A stretch of DNA of 9,291 nt, taken from contig DDIP01000291.1 in NCBI GenBank assembly GCA_002338605.1, forward strand, positions 1-9,291, given 5' to 3'. Every line of letters begins with the position of its first letter. The stretch's first letter is position 1. Under the pieces are notes generated by a model. It was not told the DNA's origin and searched no databases. It saw nothing but the letters and a program-made list of their open reading frames with translations. Both the position numbers and the translations under genes were made by a program. Of this stretch, positions 7,997-9,291 are shown piece after piece. Origin of the DNA: Proteobacteria bacterium UBA1847. Its GTDB lineage: Bacteria > Pseudomonadota > Gammaproteobacteria > Steroidobacterales > Woeseiaceae.

Positions 7997-8035
7997 AATA
8001 GGCCCGCTGGTTTATCGGAGCAACACTGAACGACC

Positions 8036-9031
8036 ATGGAACTCGTTTGCCCTGCTGGAAATCTCCCGTCACTGAAGGCTGCCGTCGACAACGGTGCCGA
8101 TGCTGTCTACATCGGTTTTAGAAATGAGACCAATGCTCGTCACTTCGCCGGGCTGAATTTTTCTGACAGCCAGATAGAGCAGGGACTGGCGTATGCACGC
8201 CGCCATGGAACGCAAGTGTACGTCGCAATCAATACCTATCCGCAGGCCGATAATTTCGCAAAATGGCAAAGCGCAGTCGATCAGGCGGCGCACTATGCTG
8301 TCGATGCGCTGATTGTCGCCGATATCGGCGTGATGGATTATGCCGCCGGCAGATGGCCGGAACTTCGCCTGCACCTTTCGGTACAGGGTTCGGCGACCAG
8401 CCATGAAGCGGTGCGCTTCTATGCGGAGCAGTTCGGCGTTCAGCGCGCGGTAATTCCAAGGGTGCTGTCGGTTAAACAGGTAGCGGCTCTGGTCAACAAC
8501 AGTCCCATCCCGATTGAGGTATTTGGTTTCGGTAGCCTTTGCGTCATGGTCGAGGGCCGATGTTCACTGTCGTCCTACGTAACCGGCCAGGGACCCAATA
8601 CTTACGGTGCGTGTTCGCCGGCAGCCTTCGTGCGCTGGACCGAAACGGACGACGTTCTGGAAACCCGATTGAACGGCATGTTGATCGACCGCTTCGAAAA
8701 GAACGAGAACACGGGGTATCCAACAATCTGCAAAGGCCGCTACAAGGTCAACGATGAGACGGGCTATGCGATCGAAGCACCAACCAGCCTCAATGTCTTG
8801 CCAATCCTGCCCGAGTTATTGCGTATCGGTGTGGCGGCCATCAAGATCGAAGGGCGCCAGCGGAGCCCGGCGTATGTGGGCAAGGTGACGGCGATACTGC
8901 GTGCTGCAATTGATGCCTGCCGGGACGACCCGGATAGTTTTCAGCCAGACCCGGTCTGGCTATCGGAGCTGTCGGCCTTGTCAGAAGGAGCACAGACGAC
9001 GTTGGGTGCCTACCAACGGGAGTGGCAATGA
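8036..9031 (+). CDS. ubiU: UbiU, O2-independent ubiquinone hydroxylation protein (U32 family)
   Basis: UbiU forms a complex with UbiV that hydroxylates the ubiquinone ring without O2, with prephenate as oxygen donor in E. coli; it acts in the cytosol with UbiT and other Ubi proteins. The 331-residue protein matches E. coli UbiU (YhbU) from end to end, including MELVCPAGNLPSLKAAVDNG, the TNARHFAGLNF segment, VFGFGSLCVMVEGRC, GACSPAAFVRW, YPTICKGRY and IKIEGRQRSPAY. The four cysteines that hold the [4Fe-4S] cluster are present at 169, 176, 193 and 232, the same positions as in E. coli. ATG 8036 gives this colinear start, although the nearest purine run (CGGAG, 8016-8020) is rather far upstream. 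Its stop overlaps the ubiV start by four bases (ATGA). No ubiT lies between the tRNA and this gene, and I found no convincing FNR/ANR box upstream. Confidence 0.97.
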   Translation: MELVCPAGNLPSLKAAVDNGADAVYIGFRNETNARHFAGLNFSDSQIEQGLAYARRHGTQVYVAINTYPQADNFAKWQSAVDQAAHYAVDALIVADIGVMDYAAGRWPELRLHLSVQGSATSHEAVRFYAEQFGVQRAVIPRVLSVKQVAALVNNSPIPIEVFGFGSLCVMVEGRCSLSSYVTGQGPNTYGACSPAAFVRWTETDDVLETRLNGMLIDRFEKNENTGYPTICKGRYKVNDETGYAIEAPTSLNVLPILPELLRIGVAAIKIEGRQRSPAYVGKVTAILRAAIDACRDDPDSFQPDPVWLSELSALSEGAQTTLGAYQREWQ

Positions 9032-9291
9032 CAACTGCTCGCCTCTCCCTGGGCCCGATCCAGGAGCACTGGGCCAAAGAGAAGATGCTCGATTTTTATC
9101 GCATCATCGAATCGTCGCCGGTGGATATCGTCTACCTGGGCGAGACGGTTTGTTCCAAGCGACGGTCATTTCGCCATAAGGACTGGATCGACGTCGCCGA
9201 ACGATTGCAGGCGGCGGGCAAGGAGGTCGTTTTGTCGACGCTGGCGCTTCTTGAGGCAGACTCCGAACTCGGATACGTCAGGAAATTATGC
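9028..9291 (+). CDS. ubiV: UbiV, O2-independent ubiquinone hydroxylation protein, 3' partial
   Basis: The first 88 codons are visible and the gene runs off the window; E. coli UbiV is about 290 residues. The N-terminus reads RLSLGPIQEHWAKEKMLDFY, then VDIVYLGETVCSKRR (32-46) and VVLSTLALLEADSELGY, all close to E. coli UbiV (YhbV). Cys42 corresponds to Cys39 of E. coli, one of the four [4Fe-4S] ligands; the other three would lie beyond the edge. UbiV works as a heterodimer with UbiU. The ATG overlaps the ubiU stop in ATGA and is preceded by GGGAG (9018-9022) at a 5-base spacing, which points to coupled translation and balanced amounts of the two partners. Confidence 0.95.
   Translation, partial: MTTARLSLGPIQEHWAKEKMLDFYRIIESSPVDIVYLGETVCSKRRSFRHKDWIDVAERLQAAGKEVVLSTLALLEADSELGYVRKLC

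Overview
The window looks like chromosomal DNA of a free-living gammaproteobacterium. The best pointer is the ubiU/ubiV pair at the right end: its UbiU is 331 residues with four cysteines at the same positions as in Escherichia coli UbiU, from the O2-independent ubiquinone pathway. An alanine tRNA with an encoded CCA end fits. The metabolic genes are GC-rich and the organism cannot be named from this stretch. I see no insertion sequence, phage gene, CRISPR array or rRNA.

Layout. Bases 1-4463 are read rightward: a 5'-truncated sugar isomerase/epimerase-like TIM barrel, a Gfo/Idh/MocA dehydrogenase 10 bases later, a 159-base gap with two inverted repeats, then a TalB-type transaldolase followed after 4 bases by an exported M20-family amidohydrolase. 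Bases 4498-7569 are read leftward. In transcription order these are a bacteriohemerythrin, a DUF1080 (3-keto-disaccharide hydrolase family) lipoprotein, an MFS sugar porter and an exported cupin. Between 7597 and 7914, also leftward, lie a decayed copy of tRNA-Ala(CGC) and an intact tRNA-Ala(CGC). From 8036 rightward are ubiU and the start of ubiV, which runs off the window.

How the parts may fit. The epimerase-like protein, Gfo/Idh/MocA enzyme, DUF1080 lipoprotein and sugar porter are family types used for sugar and glycoside catabolism, including routes through 3-keto intermediates. Their clustering suggests a small carbohydrate-use locus with transaldolase feeding the pentose phosphate pathway; the substrate cannot be read from the sequence. 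Hemerythrin (O2 or redox binding) and UbiUV (ubiquinone without O2) suggest life across changing oxygen levels.

Most worth a second look: the tRNA-Ala pseudogene with one broken pair in each of its four helices but intact anticodon and T loops, lying 27 bases before the hemerythrin start; the M20 enzyme whose usual His-Gly-Cys-Gly-His metal motif reads His-Gly-Asp-Gln-His; and the structured leader before the transaldolase. No clearly undescribed multi-gene system is evident.
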